DNA from: Ruegeria sp. ANG-S4
GTDB taxonomy: Bacteria; Pseudomonadota; Alphaproteobacteria; Rhodobacterales; Rhodobacteraceae
Length of the DNA: 64,000 bases
Direction: 5' to 3'
NCBI RefSeq assembly: GCF_000814005.1
Contig: NZ_JWLK01000001.1
Location: 310,001-374,000 of the forward strand
The position numbers were made by a program, and so were the translations under genes. Positions 56,129-64,000 of the stretch are shown one piece after another. Numbering within the stretch: position 1 is the stretch's first letter; every line of letters starts with the position of its first letter. A model generated the notes under the pieces. That model was not told the DNA's origin and searched no databases. It worked only from the letters and a program-made list of their open reading frames with translations.

Positions 56129-58944
56129 GACGCTGCCCGCTCGGCACCCTCGGTAATGGCCTTGCGCAGCTTGGATTCAAGGCTGCGCTGTTTGGTCTCC
56201 GAATGGTATTTCAAGCCGAACATGTCTTTGACGTAGAATGTGTCGACCACCTGCTCGCCGTAGGTGGCGATCACCGCGTTTGCGATATAGACATTGGCCC
56301 CCGCCAAAGTCCGGGTCAGATCGAACAGCAGGCCGGGCCGGTCGCGGGTGTCGACCTCGATGATGGTGTAAATCTCGGACCCTTCATTGTCGAAGGTGAC
56401 ATGTGTCGGAACGTTGAATGCGCGCTCACGTTTCTTGATCTTGTCGCGCGATTTCAGGGCATCACCAGCGACAACCTCACCTTTGAGTGTCTTATGGATC
56501 ATTTGCGTCAGGCGCGGTAGACGGCTGGCCTCGAACGGATGCCCCTCAGCGTCCTGAATCCAGAACGCATCGGTGACGTAGCCATCCTTGGTCGTATAGC
56601 TGCGCGCGTCGACCACGTTTGCGCCCACCAATGCCAATGCACCTGCGATCCGGGCAAAGATGCCGGGATGATCCGCCATCGTGAAACAGGCCCGCGTGGC
56701 GTCCCGGTCGATATCGGGATGCAATCGGATTTCCATGTCGCCCGGGTCGCCGCTTTGTTCCAGTGCGCGCAGCATTTCCGCGAACTCGACATGCGTTGCC
56801 GCATTGAGACCTTGCCAATAGGGCTCATAATGACGCCCTGTTTCGGTCTTGAGATCCCCCTTGGACCAATCAGCCAAGGCAGCCCGCAGCGCCTTTTTCG
56901 CGCCAGCCCCGCGATTGGCACGGTTGAGGTCTTCCATACCCGTCTCAAGCGCGCGCTTCGTCTCTGCATGCAGCGCGCGCAGTAGGGTGGCTTTCCAGTT
57001 GTTCCACGTGTTCGGACCCACGCCGCGGATATCGCACACCGTCAGGACGGTCAGCAGATCAAGCCGTTTGACGGTTTCCACCGCTTTGGCAAAGTCCCGG
57101 ACGGTTCGCGGGTCTGAAATGTCGCGCTTTTGCGCCATATCCGACATCAGAAGGTGATAGCGCACCAACCATTCCACGGTTTCGGAATCCGCCTTGCTCA
57201 GCCCCAATCGCGGAGCCACTTTTCGAGCGATCTGAGCGCCTAGGATCGAATGATCCTCGGGTCGTCCCTTGCCGATGTCATGCAGCAGAAGGGCGACGTA
57301 CAAAACCTTGCGGTTAACCCCGCCTTTCAGAATCGACGATGCCAATGGCAGCGACTCGACCAACTCTCCGCGTTCGATCTGCGCCAGATTCACGATGCAC
57401 TGTATGATATGCTCGTCCACTGTGTAGCTGTGGTACATATTGTACTGCATCATCGCGACGATGGGCTCGAACTCGGGGATGAACGCCGACAGCACGCCCA
57501 GTTCATTCATCCGGCGCAATGCCCGCTCGGGATTGCCGTGTTTCAGCATCAGGTCCATGAAGATCCGCTGCGCCTCTTTGTCGTTGCGCAGGTCTTCGTC
57601 GATCAGGTCCAGATTGGCGGCCACCAATCGCATTGCGTCGGGGTGAATCAACATACCCGTGCGCAAGCCTTCCTCGAACAAACGCAGCATGTTCAGCTTG
57701 TCCGACAGGAACGCGGCAGGGTCCCCGATGTCCAGTCGGCCATGCACAACCGCGTAGCCAGGTTTGACACGGGGACGTCTGCGAAAAATACGTTCCAGCA
57801 GCGGCGCGCTTTTTATGTGGGTGGCCTCAAGTTTCGTCAGGAAAATCCGCGTGAGTTCGCCGACCCGGGTCGCCTCGCGAAAATAGCGTTGCATGAACAC
57901 TTCGACCCCACGCCGCCCGGCGCGGTCTTGATAGCCCATGCGTTCGGCAACCTCGACTTGCAGGTCAAAGGTCAACTGTTCCGTCGCGCGTCCGGTCACT
58001 AGATGCAGATGCGAGCGAACGGCCCAAAGGAAATCCTCGGCCTCGACAAAACCGTTGAATTCCTCGGGCGTGAAAAGCCCCAGCGGCACCAATTCAGCGA
58101 CATCATGCACGCCATATATGTACTTTGCGATCCAATACAGAGATTGCAGGTCCCGCAGGCCGCCCTTGCCTTCCTTGACGTTGGGCTCGACCATGTAGCG
58201 CTGGCCTTGCTTCTTGTGTCGCGTGTCGCGTTCGTTCAGCTTTGCCTCGATGAATTCCCGTTCGCTTCCCTTGAACAGCTCATCTTTCAGGCGTTGCTCC
58301 AACTCGTCCGCCAATGGTCTGTCGCCAGCCAGATAGCGCTGTTCCAGCATCGCAGTTCGAATGGTGAAATCATCGGCCCCCAACCGCAGGCAATCCTTGG
58401 TTGTCCGTGAGGAATGCCCGACCTTCAGGCGCAGGTCCCAAAGGATGTAAAGCATTGATTCAATCACGCTTTCGGCCCAGGCGGTGATTTTGTAGGGCGT
58501 CAGAAAAAGCAGGTCCACATCCGACGCCGGAGCCATTTCTCCGCGGCCATACCCGCCAACCGCAAGAACGGCGATCTTCTCGCCCCTTGTCGGTGTCGCC
58601 AGCGGGTGCAGATGCTTACTGGCGACCTCCAACGCTGTGCAAACCAGTTGGTCCGTCAGATAGGTGTAGGACCGCGTCAGCGGTCGGGCGTCAAAAGGAC
58701 GTTCTGCGAATGCGGATGCGATCGCGTCACGCCCTTTTTTCTGGGCAACACGCAGAATGCGCACGGTGGCCGCGCGCATCTGAGAGTTGTCTTTGCTGTC
58801 CTTGAAGGCGTTCGAAAGCTGGGCATTCACCTCGGCGCTGTCGAAAATCTCATGATCCGGGCAGATCAGAGCGTCCGAAGACGTCAGGCTCGGCCCGGTT
58901 CGATCAGAAGCCGGCGCCCGAGAAACTTTGTGGGGCAGGGTCAA
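56125..58944 (-). CDS. glnD: [Protein-PII] uridylyltransferase / uridylyl-removing enzyme
   Basis: A 939-aa nitrogen-status sensor. Domains in order: nucleotidyltransferase (GGYGRGEMAPASDVDLLFL near 130-150), a helical linker, an HD hydrolase domain (ALLLHDIGKGRPEDHS near 555), and two C-terminal ACT domains that bind glutamine. It uridylylates or deuridylylates PII. The start is a TTG at 58944 that gives an overlap of 41 bases with the upstream lipoprotein gene; no ATG is near, so this start is uncertain. Confidence 0.95.
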   Translation of the reverse strand: MTLPHKVSRAPASDRTGPSLTSSDALICPDHEIFDSAEVNAQLSNAFKDSKDNSQMRAATVRILRVAQKKGRDAIASAFAERPFDARPLTRSYTYLTDQLVCTALEVASKHLHPLATPTRGEKIAVLAVGGYGRGEMAPASDVDLLFLTPYKITAWAESVIESMLYILWDLRLKVGHSSRTTKDCLRLGADDFTIRTAMLEQRYLAGDRPLADELEQRLKDELFKGSEREFIEAKLNERDTRHKKQGQRYMVEPNVKEGKGGLRDLQSLYWIAKYIYGVHDVAELVPLGLFTPEEFNGFVEAEDFLWAVRSHLHLVTGRATEQLTFDLQVEVAERMGYQDRAGRRGVEVFMQRYFREATRVGELTRIFLTKLEATHIKSAPLLERIFRRRPRVKPGYAVVHGRLDIGDPAAFLSDKLNMLRLFEEGLRTGMLIHPDAMRLVAANLDLIDEDLRNDKEAQRIFMDLMLKHGNPERALRRMNELGVLSAFIPEFEPIVAMMQYNMYHSYTVDEHIIQCIVNLAQIERGELVESLPLASSILKGGVNRKVLYVALLLHDIGKGRPEDHSILGAQIARKVAPRLGLSKADSETVEWLVRYHLLMSDMAQKRDISDPRTVRDFAKAVETVKRLDLLTVLTVCDIRGVGPNTWNNWKATLLRALHAETKRALETGMEDLNRANRGAGAKKALRAALADWSKGDLKTETGRHYEPYWQGLNAATHVEFAEMLRALEQSGDPGDMEIRLHPDIDRDATRACFTMADHPGIFARIAGALALVGANVVDARSYTTKDGYVTDAFWIQDAEGHPFEASRLPRLTQMIHKTLKGEVVAGDALKSRDKIKKRERAFNVPTHVTFDNEGSEIYTIIEVDTRDRPGLLFDLTRTLAGANVYIANAVIATYGEQVVDTFYVKDMFGLKYHSETKQRSLESKLRKAITEGAERAAS

Positions 58945-60076
58945 TCACAACCACCTGTTTGTTCTGGATCGTGGCAACCGCCAGACCGCGTTCGTTCGTA
59001 CCGTTTGAACGCAGGCGGAAGATACCGCCGACGCCCTGGAAACCGGCGTTTTGAGTCAGAGCGGCGCCCGTGAGCGCATTTGATTTGCCCTGACTGACAA
59101 GCGCACCAATAGCGGCGATGCCGTCATAAGCCAACCCGCTGATCGGGTGCGGTGCCTCGCCATATGTTGCGTTGTATCGCTGGCGATAGGCGGCTGCCTT
59201 GGCCGGGTCAGGCAGCGCGAACCAACCGCCTTGAACACCGGGCAGCTCCAGCGTTTGTGGCGGAATGTCCCAGCGGGTCAGGCCAATGTACTGCGTGGTT
59301 GAAGGGGACACACCCGCTTCGGGCAACAATTGGCTGAAAAGGGGCAAAGCACCCGCCGTGGTCGCCGTCAGAAAAATCGAATCCGCACCCGAAGAATCAA
59401 TGGCCGATTTGATCGTCGGGACCGAGTTGATCACACCCTGTTGCGAACGTTCGAACCCGACCGAGCCTGCGTTGTTGACGCGGCTGCTGCTCAGGGCACC
59501 GGCGATGGCCGATTGACCAAGTTGCCCGGATGCGTCGTTGCTGTGTACGATCACCATGCCGTTCTTGCCCTGGCGTCCCGCAAAATTGACAAGGCGGTTG
59601 GCCGTGTTGCTGAAGGTCGGGCCCAGAACATAGACGTTTCCGCCGGCGATCGTGGTGTTGTTCGAAAACGACAGGACGTTGACGCCGTTGTTCAAAACAG
59701 CAAGCCCTGCTGCGTTAGCCGCCTGCGCGTAAACCGGACCCAATATGATTTTGGCCCCGTCCGAGACGGCCTGTTGCGCCGCTGCTGACGCCGCCGTCGC
59801 GCTGCCCGCGGTGTCATACACGCGCAGATCAATGTTGACATTGGGCAGGTCATTCATTGCCAGCCGTGCCGCATTCTCGAGGCTCTGAGCCAGCGCCGCA
59901 TCACCAGCTTGACCAGACCCGCGCGGCACCAGAAGGGCGACCGGAACCGGCTCGGCGGTGTTGATCGATGGACCGCCGGTGTTCAGACCGGGTTCACATG
60001 CGGCGACAAAAGCGGCTGCCGTCAGGGCGAAAACCAACTTGGTCAGTTTGCGGGCGGGCTTGCAAACGCTAAACAT
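58904..60076 (-). CDS. LppC/LpoA-type penicillin-binding-protein activator lipoprotein
   Basis: A 390-aa lipoprotein with lipobox VAAC (C27). The mature part is a type I periplasmic-binding-protein fold (VPVALLVPRGSGQAG, IILGPVYAQAANAAGL, GLTRWDIPPQTLELPGVQGGWFALPDP in pieces) seen in LpoA and its relatives, which stimulate PBP1a in enterobacteria. A direct PBP-activator role in this group is inferred. It is divergent from rsmI, the usual arrangement lppC-rsmI-yraN. Confidence 0.9.
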   Translation of the reverse strand: MFSVCKPARKLTKLVFALTAAAFVAACEPGLNTGGPSINTAEPVPVALLVPRGSGQAGDAALAQSLENAARLAMNDLPNVNIDLRVYDTAGSATAASAAAQQAVSDGAKIILGPVYAQAANAAGLAVLNNGVNVLSFSNNTTIAGGNVYVLGPTFSNTANRLVNFAGRQGKNGMVIVHSNDASGQLGQSAIAGALSSSRVNNAGSVGFERSQQGVINSVPTIKSAIDSSGADSIFLTATTAGALPLFSQLLPEAGVSPSTTQYIGLTRWDIPPQTLELPGVQGGWFALPDPAKAAAYRQRYNATYGEAPHPISGLAYDGIAAIGALVSQGKSNALTGAALTQNAGFQGVGGIFRLRSNGTNERGLAVATIQNKQVVVIDPAPQSFSGAGF

Positions 60077-60163
60077 CTAAATGAAAACTCCCTGATCCGG
60101 CGGTCTAGGACCCTGCTGTTCTATGCGCCGCGATAATAAACGTCATGCAGTGAGGGTCCAGCT

Positions 60164-61021
60164 TTGAATTTCCAAAAGATAAGATTGGGGCCGGGCCTGT
60201 ATTTTGTCGCCACTCCGATCGGCGCAGCCCGCGACATCACCCTCAGGGCGCTGGACGTGTTGGCCTCGGCGGATGTCATCGCTGCGGAAGACACCCGAAG
60301 CCTGCGCAGGTTGATGGAGATTCACGGCATCCCGTTGGACGGGCGTCGCATTCTTGCATATCACGACCATTCAGGAGCAGGTGCGCGCGGGAAGATACTG
60401 GATGCGTTGCACGGGGGTAAGTCCGTTGCCTACGCGTCCGAGGCCGGAATGCCGTTGATCGCCGACCCCGGCTATGACCTTGGCAAAGATGCGGCAGAGG
60501 CCGGACATCAGGTTACATGCGCGCCGGGCCCCTCGGCGGCCCTGATGGCGTTGACCTTGGCGGGATTGCCGACGGATGCCTTCTTTTTCGCTGGCTTTTT
60601 GCCGAACGCCAAAGGGGCGCGGCGCGCGCGGATTGAAGCGTTGCGGGACATTCCCGGCACTTTGGTGTTCTACGAGTCGCCGAAACGCGTGGCTGCCTGC
60701 CTATCCGATCTGGCCGATGTGCTTGGAGACACCCGTCAGGCCGCAATGTGCCGCGAGCTGACAAAGAAATTCGAAGAAGTTCGGCGCGGATCGCTTGCTG
60801 ATCTGGCGGTGGCATTGAACGACAAACCGGTAAAAGGCGAAATCGTTCTGCTGGTGGACCGGGCGCATTCGGAAACTGTTAACGAATCCGACATAGAAGA
60901 AGCATTGAAACAGGCGCTTCGGACCCATTCGGTTCGCGATGCCGCAGACCTTGTTTCAGAGATGTTCAAGCTGCCGCGCCGACCGATTTATCAACGGGCG
61001 CTGAAGATGGGAAAGGAATGA
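60164..61021 (+). CDS. rsmI: 16S rRNA (cytidine(1402)-2'-O)-methyltransferase
   Basis: A 285-aa SAM-dependent tetrapyrrole-methylase-fold enzyme that modifies C1402 of 16S rRNA. GPGLYFVATPIGAARDITLRAL and ADVIAAEDTRSLRRLM are diagnostic, followed by YASEAGMPLIADPGY and GPSAALMAL. The start is a TTG (60164) with GAGGG at good spacing. The stop nearly abuts yraN. Confidence 0.95.
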   Translation: MNFQKIRLGPGLYFVATPIGAARDITLRALDVLASADVIAAEDTRSLRRLMEIHGIPLDGRRILAYHDHSGAGARGKILDALHGGKSVAYASEAGMPLIADPGYDLGKDAAEAGHQVTCAPGPSAALMALTLAGLPTDAFFFAGFLPNAKGARRARIEALRDIPGTLVFYESPKRVAACLSDLADVLGDTRQAAMCRELTKKFEEVRRGSLADLAVALNDKPVKGEIVLLVDRAHSETVNESDIEEALKQALRTHSVRDAADLVSEMFKLPRRPIYQRALKMGKE

Positions 61022-61022
61022 T

Positions 61023-61394
61023 GTGTCCGCACGATCGGCAAGAAGCAGTGTGTCTTACCATGCTGGCCAATCGGCCGAACTTTGTGTGGCAGCCGACTAT
61101 GAAAGGCGCGGTTACGCTATAGTTCGGCATCGGTGGCGCGGTGCTGGTGGCGAAATTGACCTCATTGCCCGAAATGACGAGGGGCTTGTATTTGTCGAGG
61201 TCAAGAAAAGCGTCAGTTTTGAGCGAGCAGCGGCCCGGATCAACCGTCGTCAAATGAACCGAATTTACGCCTCGGCGGCTCAGTTTCTGGAAAACGAACC
61301 GGACGGACAGCTATCACATGCGCGCTTTGATGCAGCTTTAGTTGATGCCACGGGCGCCGTTCAAATCATTGAAAACGCGTTTGGACAAGACTGA
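61023..61394 (+). CDS. YraN/UPF0102 family protein
   Basis: A 123-aa protein of the Holliday-junction-resolvase-like nuclease fold. The metal-site pattern GGEIDLIARNDEGLVFVEVKKS is typical; GTG 61023 is the start, just after the rsmI stop. The family is almost always next to rsmI, but its activity is not established. Confidence 0.9.
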   Translation: MSARSARSSVSYHAGQSAELCVAADYERRGYAIVRHRWRGAGGEIDLIARNDEGLVFVEVKKSVSFERAAARINRRQMNRIYASAAQFLENEPDGQLSHARFDAALVDATGAVQIIENAFGQD

Positions 61395-61455
61395 ACCCCA
61401 TTGAACCCAAGGCTGTGCTGGGCCATGTAACTGGCGTGAAATCGAAGGACACGCC

Positions 61456-62388
61456 ATGAAAATCGCCTTTCAGATGGACCCGATCGGGGCCGTGGACATC
61501 AATGCCGACAGCTCATTCCGGCTTGCCGAAGAAGCCCAGGCGCGCGGTCATACCTTGTTTTTCTACGGTCCGGATCAATTGGCCTATCAGGAAGGACGTG
61601 TAACAGCGCGGGGTCAGGATATGACGGTGCAGCGTATCCCCGGCGATCCCGCCATTCTCGGACCTGAGAGAGAGGTTGATCTGGCCGATTTTGATGTGAT
61701 CTGGCTTCGTCAGGATCCTCCGTTTGACATGCACTACATCACATCGACGCACTTGCTGGACCGGCTGAAAGAACAGGTGCTGGTCGTCAATGATCCGTTT
61801 TGGGTGCGAAACTACCCCGAAAAACTGCTGGTGCTGGATTTCCCCGACCTGACCCCGCCGACAACGATTGCGCGGGATCTTCAAACCATCAAGGCGTTCA
61901 AGGAAAAGCACGGCGATGTCATCCTCAAGCCGCTCTATGGCAATGGCGGTGCGGGCGTGTTCCGGCTGGACAACAATGACCGGAACCTGACCTCGTTGCA
62001 CGAGTTGTTCACCGGTTTTTCGCGCGAACCGCTGATCGTTCAGAAGTTCTTGCCGGACGTCAGCAACGGCGACAAAAGGGTGATTTTGGTGGACGGAACG
62101 CCCGTCGGCGCGATCAACCGCGTGCCCGCCGCAGGAGAGACCCGGTCGAACATGCATGTTGGCGGGCGACCTGAGAAGATTGGCCTGACAGAGCGCGATC
62201 TGGAAATCTGCGCCAAAATCGGTCCTCTGCTGCAAGAGAAGGGTCAGATCTTTGTCGGCATAGATGTAATCGGGGACTACCTGACGGAGATAAATGTGAC
62301 GTCCCCCACGGGCATTCAGGAACTGGAACGTTTTGACGGCGTCAACATAGCTGCAAAAATCTGGGACGCGATCGAGGCCAAACTCTAG
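61456..62388 (+). CDS. gshB: Glutathione synthase
   Basis: A 310-aa ATP-grasp ligase joining gamma-glutamylcysteine and glycine. [46 protein letters not shown] (ATP-binding) and [12 protein letters not shown] (metal and ATP) are diagnostic. Its last codon overlaps the convergent yifB stop by four bases (CTAG). Confidence 0.97.
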   Translation: MKIAFQMDPIGAVDINADSSFRLAEEAQARGHTLFFYGPDQLAYQEGRVTARGQDMTVQRIPGDPAILGPEREVDLADFDVIWLRQDPPFDMHYITSTHLLDRLKEQVLVVNDPFWVRNYPEKLLVLDFPDLTPPTTIARDLQTIKAFKEKHGDVILKPLYGNGGAGVFRLDNNDRNLTSLHELFTGFSREPLIVQKFLPDVSNGDKRVILVDGTPVGAINRVPAAGETRSNMHVGGRPEKIGLTERDLEICAKIGPLLQEKGQIFVGIDVIGDYLTEINVTSPTGIQELERFDGVNIAAKIWDAIEAKL

Positions 62389-63899
62389 GACGCGGCCTTG
62401 GCGCTGATGCGAAAACTTAGCGCCTCTGCCACATGCGGACGGCGAATGTCAGCGGCGCCTTCCAAATCTGCTATCGTCCGGGCAACCCTCAGGATGCGAT
62501 GAAAGGCGCGCGCGGACAGGCCAAACCGGTTTGCGGCTTTGAGGAGCAGGTCTTTGCCTTCGGCATCCGGGGCGGCGACTTCCTCCAGCAACTTGCCTTC
62601 GACATCTGCGTTCTGTCGGGTTGTCGGCATGTCCCGGAATCGATCCGCCTGAACAAGACGTGCTTGTTCAACCCGTTCCGCGACCGCCGCGGAACTATCC
62701 CCGGACGGCGGCAGGTCCAGATCGCTGAACTCGACCGGCGGAACCTCGAGCCGCAGATCAAAACGATCCATCAAAGGGCCGGAAATACGCCCAAGGTAAT
62801 CCTCGCCGCAAATCGGAGCCCGTGAACAGGCCCGTGCCGGGTCGCTGAGATAACCGCATTTGCAGGGATTCGCAGCGGCAACCAACATGAAACGACAGGG
62901 GTATTTCACATGGGCGTTGGCGCGGGCGACCATCACCTCACCGGTTTCAATCGGTTGTCGCAGGGTCTCAAGCACGGCACGCGGGAATTCAGGAAACTCG
63001 TCCATGAACAACACGCCATTATGCGCCAGCGAAATCTCGCCCGGTTTGGCACCTTTCCCGCCGCCGACAATCGCCGCCATTGAGGCCGTGTGATGCGGTT
63101 CGCGAAAGGGGCGCGCGCGGCTAATTCCGCCCTCGTCCAACAGCCCGCACAGCGATTGGATCATGGATGTTTCAAGCGCTTCCGCGGGTGTCAATGGCGG
63201 CAATATGCCCGGCAGTCGGGCGGCGAGCATGGATTTGCCGGACCCCGGGGTTCCGATCATAATCAGATGGTGCCGACCGGCCGCGGCAATCTCCAACGCA
63301 CGCTTGGCCCTTTCCTGACCTTTGACATCACGAAAATCACGTTCGGTTGGCGGCAATCTGACTTCACCGGGCAAAGCCGCCGCCAATGGGGATTGCCCTG
63401 AAAAGTGGCGCACGACATCGCCCAAGGACTCTGCTCCGATGACCCGAGTTGCATCGACCCAGGCCGCTTCGGCGCTGGAGGCGCGCGGGCACAACAGGCT
63501 GCGATCTCCGGTTGCGGCTGTCATCGCGGCGGGAAGGGCGCCGACAACGGGCACCAAAGATCCGTCCAGAGACAATTCCCCCAGCGCGACAGCGCTTTCC
63601 GCCGCGTCAGATGGGATGATTTCCAGGGCTGACAGTAAGGCCATTGCTATCGGAAGGTCAAAGTGACTTCCTTCCTTTGGCAGATCGGCTGGAGACAGAT
63701 TGATGGTGATCCGTTTCGACGGCAGTGCAATTGCCATCGCGCTGAGCGCACTGCGAACACGGTCGCGGGCCTCGGACACCGCTTTGTCCGGAAGGCCCAC
63801 AATCGAAAACGCGGGCAGACCCGGTGAGACAGCGCATTGTACTTCGACCGGTCGGGCATCAACCCCCTGAAACGCAACGGTATGAGCGCGGGCAACCAT
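62385..63899 (-). CDS. YifB/ComM family Mg-chelatase-like AAA+ ATPase
   Basis: A 504-aa protein with an N-terminal Lon-like substrate domain ([25 protein letters not shown] in pieces), a central AAA+ domain (Walker [12 protein letters not shown], Walker [10 protein letters not shown]), and a C-terminal zinc/Mg-chelatase subdomain with [17 protein letters not shown]. ComM relatives act as branch-migration helicases in natural transformation; role here is inferred. A partial gene lies upstream on the same strand. Confidence 0.93.
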   Translation of the reverse strand: MVARAHTVAFQGVDARPVEVQCAVSPGLPAFSIVGLPDKAVSEARDRVRSALSAMAIALPSKRITINLSPADLPKEGSHFDLPIAMALLSALEIIPSDAAESAVALGELSLDGSLVPVVGALPAAMTAATGDRSLLCPRASSAEAAWVDATRVIGAESLGDVVRHFSGQSPLAAALPGEVRLPPTERDFRDVKGQERAKRALEIAAAGRHHLIMIGTPGSGKSMLAARLPGILPPLTPAEALETSMIQSLCGLLDEGGISRARPFREPHHTASMAAIVGGGKGAKPGEISLAHNGVLFMDEFPEFPRAVLETLRQPIETGEVMVARANAHVKYPCRFMLVAAANPCKCGYLSDPARACSRAPICGEDYLGRISGPLMDRFDLRLEVPPVEFSDLDLPPSGDSSAAVAERVEQARLVQADRFRDMPTTRQNADVEGKLLEEVAAPDAEGKDLLLKAANRFGLSARAFHRILRVARTIADLEGAADIRRPHVAEALSFRISAKAAS

Positions 63900-63946
63900 G
63901 AATGTCCTGTCTTTGGTTAACAGGACGTTGCTGCCACAATTGCGGT

Positions 63947-64000
63947 TTAGGAATCGTTAACGGTGTCCACCATTGTCTGGAACTGTGGCCAGGCTTCGGG
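63947..64000 (-). CDS. C-terminal fragment of an unidentified protein
   Basis: On the minus strand from the window edge, 17 codons (PEAWPQFQTMVDTVNDS) lead to a TAA at 63949-63947, 47 nt upstream of the yifB start. The codon use and amphipathic sequence look like a true C-terminus, but the fragment is too short to name. Confidence 0.4.
   Translation of the reverse strand, partial: PEAWPQFQTMVDTVNDS

Overview
The window is chromosomal DNA from an alphaproteobacterium, almost certainly a marine Rhodobacteraceae of the Roseobacter group (Ruegeria/Phaeobacter-like). The evidence is a fairly high GC content with Rhodobacteraceae-type proteins throughout, a complete set of ethylmalonyl-CoA-pathway genes close to the TCA genes (an arrangement I recall from Rhodobacter sphaeroides), a LuxR/LuxI pair and an H-NS/HvrA-like protein. 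I see no rRNA, tRNA, CRISPR array, prophage or insertion sequence; it is core-genome-like and densely packed, with many 1-4 nt overlaps.

Layout. 1-12.3 kb: small unknown proteins, a TlpA-like thioredoxin, argH, two small lipoproteins, lysA, a large DUF4175/TIGR02302 membrane protein, a zinc-ribbon membrane protein, ftsE-ftsX-plsC-PPOX, and a flavodoxin-fold reductase divergent from a TetR regulator with three identical operator-like boxes between them. 12.3-31.5 kb: the respiratory carbon-metabolism core. One minus-strand series reads mdh, sucC, sucD, two DUF805 genes, sucA, sucB, a small unknown protein, lpdA. A plus-strand series carries a malyl-CoA thioesterase-like gene, nnrU, a DUF1737 gene, mesaconyl-CoA hydratase, a DUF1194 protein, then sdhCDAB with a clear terminator. 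31.5-38.2 kb: deoD with an H-NS-like gene, ethylmalonyl-CoA mutase (ecm), a PlsB-like acyltransferase and crotonyl-CoA carboxylase/reductase (ccr). 38.3-42.3 kb: a small overlapping ORF, luxR, luxI, a RecD-like helicase and an SDR. 42.3-49 kb: a TIGR02186/TauE pair and a BMP-type nucleoside ABC transporter. 49-64 kb: housekeeping genes (rimI, tsaB, nfuA, a DsbA-like isomerase, usp, a class IV aminotransferase, trpS, a rhomboid-fold protein, murJ, glnD, a LppC-type lipoprotein, rsmI, yraN, gshB, yifB).

How it fits together. mdh-suc-lpd and sdh supply the oxidative TCA cycle. ccr, ecm, mch and the malyl-CoA enzyme supply the ethylmalonyl-CoA route that assimilates acetyl-CoA without isocitrate lyase. 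The most interesting non-coding signal is a pair of perfect GTGATCAC palindromes spaced exactly 21 bp apart and about 110 bp upstream of both sucC and sdhC, which looks like a shared TCA-cycle operator. Other items worth attention are a REPIN-like inverted pair between sucC and sucD, a rhomboid-fold protein lacking its catalytic Ser and His, a conserved-looking small ORF overlapping luxR, and uncharacterised small genes embedded in the TCA and ethylmalonyl-CoA operons.
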